From contig DFYG01000026.1 of the NCBI GenBank assembly GCA_002382605.1, forward strand, positions 1 to 7,173: a DNA stretch of 7,173 nucleotides, written 5' to 3'. Below, one piece after another: positions 5,390 to 7,173 of the stretch (the stretch's first letter is position 1; every line of letters starts with the position of its first letter). The stretch comes from Synergistaceae bacterium UBA4088 (GTDB lineage: Bacteria; Synergistota; Synergistia; Synergistales; Thermovirgaceae). The position numbers were made by a program, and so were the translations under genes. The notes under the pieces were generated by a model. The model was given only the letters and a program-made list of their open reading frames with translations. It made no database searches and was not told the DNA's origin.

Positions 5390-6301
5390 TCAAAAACTCA
5401 GCCGGCCGATGCGGCTGACAATTTCCTCGCGACAGCCATCCGGGTGACGCAGGTATTCCTCCAGTTTCGGCAATGCCTCGGGAAAATTCCGCTTGTAGAC
5501 GCTTTTAAGCCGACGGGCGACTGCCGGATATGGGTTCAGGGAGTCGAACTCGATCTTCCTGATGCCTGTTTTCTGAAGAGCACTAACAAGGGTTTTCAAT
5601 GCTGCTTCCGTGTCTGTCAAACCCGGAAGCAGCGGAGCTGCAAAAACCCATACCGGGATCCCCGCCTTCATAAGCGCCCCGGCTGCTTCCAGGCGAAGAT
5701 CCGGGGGAGAAGCGCCCGGTTCCAGCACCCGGGAGATGTTTTTGTCCATGGTCGTTATGGTGAACCCGACCTCGCACGCCGTAAGTTTATGAAGGATCGC
5801 AATATCCCTCCGGACCAGGTCCGACTTGGTCAGAATATGGACTTCCAGCAGAGGATGATCCACAAGGATATTCAGGCTTGATCGAGTGATCCCGTATTGA
5901 GCCTCGGCCGGCTGGTAGGCATCTGTCACAGTTCCTACCAGTACCTTCCCCTTTCGCCGCGACCTTCCGCCCAGCTGTCTGGCCAGTACGTCCGGGAAAT
6001 TGATCTTAAAATCGAGGAACTCTCCCCAATTTCCCCTATGGTCCGTGAACCGGCACATGAACGATGCGTAACAGTAGACGCAGCCATGGGTGCAGCCAAC
6101 ATACGGGTTCATGCAGTAGTCATAACCGGGGATCTTTGTCCTGTTCAGGGCCGACCTGCAGGTTATCTTTCGCGGCGCGATCTCTTCGACAACAGGCTGC
6201 CGGTCCTTCTCCCGTTCATGGTCGTTATCGAAGAGGTTCCGTTGGGCAGTGTCGACGGCTCTGGTGTTTCTGCCTTCTTTCTTCTCCATGGTTTCTTTCA
6301 T
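5390..6301 (-). CDS. SPL-family radical SAM protein (SplB-like/Rv2578c group)
   Basis: A 303-residue radical SAM enzyme. The cluster motif CTHGCVYC (C70, C74, C77) lies in the context IPGYDYCMNPYVGC...YCYASFM, and the GTVTDAYQPAE segment (about 126-136) is characteristic of the COG1533/spore-photoproduct-lyase-like family. Members bind [4Fe-4S] and S-adenosylmethionine; apart from true spore photoproduct lyase, which this subgroup is not, their substrate is unknown. Later landmarks are LLEVHILTKSDLVRRDI, a FTITTMDKNISRVLEPGA strand region and AAPLLPGLTDT. The N-terminal 40 residues are charged and probably disordered. The ATG at 6301 has little Shine-Dalgarno. The ATG at 6289 (299 aa, MEKKEG) has AAGGAT about 11 bases ahead, so the start is uncertain. 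It lies 15 nt after the transporter stop and is probably co-transcribed with it. It converges on higA without a clear terminator between them. Confidence 0.88.
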   Translation of the reverse strand: MKETMEKKEGRNTRAVDTAQRNLFDNDHEREKDRQPVVEEIAPRKITCRSALNRTKIPGYDYCMNPYVGCTHGCVYCYASFMCRFTDHRGNWGEFLDFKINFPDVLARQLGGRSRRKGKVLVGTVTDAYQPAEAQYGITRSSLNILVDHPLLEVHILTKSDLVRRDIAILHKLTACEVGFTITTMDKNISRVLEPGASPPDLRLEAAGALMKAGIPVWVFAAPLLPGLTDTEAALKTLVSALQKTGIRKIEFDSLNPYPAVARRLKSVYKRNFPEALPKLEEYLRHPDGCREEIVSRIGRLSF

Positions 6302-6316
6302 CCTTTGATTTTGCCT

Positions 6317-7162
6317 TTATCCAGACGACAGTGCGGCGATCCCGAGCAGGATGATGAAAGATCCCGTCATCCTGCGTTTTCTGTCGCCTTCACCGAGGAC
6401 GGTCGTGCCGAGGAACGTTCCTATCACGACGCTGATCTCCCGTGCAGGGGCGATGATGCTCAAGGGTGTGATGGCAAGGGCGTAAAGGACCGCGAGGTAG
6501 GCCGTCACGGCCAGGGCGGCTATGGTAAGGGCAGACATCCTGTTGCGCCTCCACTGGAAGGATATGCCTTCCCTGTCCTTCAGGGCAAGAGGGGTCAGAA
6601 GAAATACCTGGATCACTATCACGGAAAGAAAGAAGAGGGTCGGGGGAAACCCCGCCACTCCGACGGCCATCCGGTCCACTGTAGAGTAGGCGGCAATGCA
6701 GGCTCCTGTCGCGACACCAAGCAGGGGTGCCGCCCTGGAACCGGAATCCCTGAAAAAGTGTATTCCGCCCGCTATCCAGAGGATCCCCGCAACAACCAGT
6801 CCCGTTCCGACAAGGTTGAGTATCGAAGGGCTTTCCCCGAGTATCAGGATCGCCATCAGGGTTGCAAGAAGGGGCCCAGTTCCCCTCGCCAGGGGGTATA
6901 CCACAGACATGTCGCCCGCACGGTATCCCTTTTGGAGGAAAAGGAAGTAACCTGTTTCGAAGAGGGCGCTCGCCGCGGCCAGAGGGATAAGAGCGGTGCC
7001 GGTGAAACATCCCTGCCCCCATGTCGCTAAGATAGCGAAAGGAAACAACAGCAAGGCCGATAGCACCGAGAAAAGCCATGTGAAGGCCGCACCGCCCGCA
7101 ACGCGTTTGGCCACGAGGTTCCACCCCGCATGAAGGAACGCCGCCGCAACAAGAAGAAGCAT
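6317..7162 (-). CDS. EamA/DMT-superfamily transporter, probably partial at N terminus
   Basis: A 281-residue, highly hydrophobic membrane protein with about ten predicted helices in two repeated halves, the layout of the EamA (drug/metabolite transporter) family. Landmarks are LHAGWNLVAKR (10-20), ETGYFLFLQKGYRAGDMSVVYPLARGTGPLLA in the first half, ILGESPSILNLVGTGLVVAGI as a typical EamA end, and in the second half YALAITPLSIIAPAREISVVIGTFLGTTVLGE with a short basic KRRM near the last helix. The substrate cannot be predicted; relatives export amino acids, nucleosides or other metabolites. The frame stays open (codons for S-F-A) from the ATG at 7162 to the window edge, and relatives usually carry a few more residues before the first helix, so the true start may lie outside. 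It precedes the radical SAM gene in what appears to be a two-gene transcript. Confidence 0.87.
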   Translation of the reverse strand: MLLLVAAAFLHAGWNLVAKRVAGGAAFTWLFSVLSALLLFPFAILATWGQGCFTGTALIPLAAASALFETGYFLFLQKGYRAGDMSVVYPLARGTGPLLATLMAILILGESPSILNLVGTGLVVAGILWIAGGIHFFRDSGSRAAPLLGVATGACIAAYSTVDRMAVGVAGFPPTLFFLSVIVIQVFLLTPLALKDREGISFQWRRNRMSALTIAALAVTAYLAVLYALAITPLSIIAPAREISVVIGTFLGTTVLGEGDRKRRMTGSFIILLGIAALSSG

Positions 7163-7173
7163 CGCAAAGGAAG

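Noticed and set aside
5342..5881. Plus-strand 179-codon frame after higA
   Set aside because: Antisense to the radical SAM gene and without family features.
5897..7030. Plus-strand 377-codon open frame
   Set aside because: It runs antisense to the transporter and radical SAM genes, is rich in G, R, H and P with no recognisable domain, and lacks a ribosome site; a codon-bias shadow.
1..7173. CRISPR array, tRNA or rRNA, insertion sequence or phage genes
   Set aside because: No regularly spaced repeats, cloverleaf-like stretch, transposase motif or phage structural gene was seen on either strand.

Overview
The window (moderately high GC by eye) looks like chromosomal DNA from an anaerobic or facultatively anaerobic bacterium. 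Pointers to this are an aldo/keto reductase carrying two [4Fe-4S] cluster motifs, a LarC-type nickel-cofactor protein and an oxygen-sensitive type of radical SAM protein. A Desulfobacterota, Synergistota or Firmicutes-like source is plausible, but the sequence does not settle it. All identifications rest on motif recognition; no database search was run.

Layout, left to right. Positions 1-165 are, in my reading, the first 165 nt of a group II intron on the minus strand, whose body and any reverse transcriptase lie beyond the left edge. It begins 10 nt after a Rho-independent terminator hairpin (166-204, minus), the insertion habit described for group IIC introns. Positions 205-480 hold no recognisable gene, only a 31-codon minus-strand ORF with a good Shine-Dalgarno that ends just before the terminator. 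A small two-helix membrane protein of the DUF2905 family (495-704, plus) follows.

The central block is three minus-strand genes, read right to left: a divergent LarC-like protein (larC, 3406-4566), an aldo/keto reductase with a C-terminal ferredoxin-like domain (2165-3364), and an M20-family N-carbamoyl amino acid/allantoate-type amidohydrolase (797-2041). Spacing (41 nt, then about 120 nt containing a strong hairpin) suggests an operon or sub-operon. The LarC copy lacks several histidine motifs normally seen in the family, and no larA, larB or larE is in view.

Divergent from larC is a two-gene toxin-antitoxin module of the higBA type (4755-5367, plus). It has a near-consensus promoter whose -10 box lies only 6 nt before the toxin GTG codon, and a small palindrome between -35 and -10 that is a likely operator. 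The right end has another minus-strand pair: an EamA/DMT-family transporter (6317-7162, probably cut at its N terminus by the window edge) followed 15 nt later by an SPL-family radical SAM protein (5390-6289 or 6301), which converges on higA.

I see no CRISPR array, tRNA, rRNA or insertion sequence. The least ordinary items are the intron/terminator junction, the His-poor LarC, the apparently leaderless toxin start, and the stem-loop ahead of the amidohydrolase.
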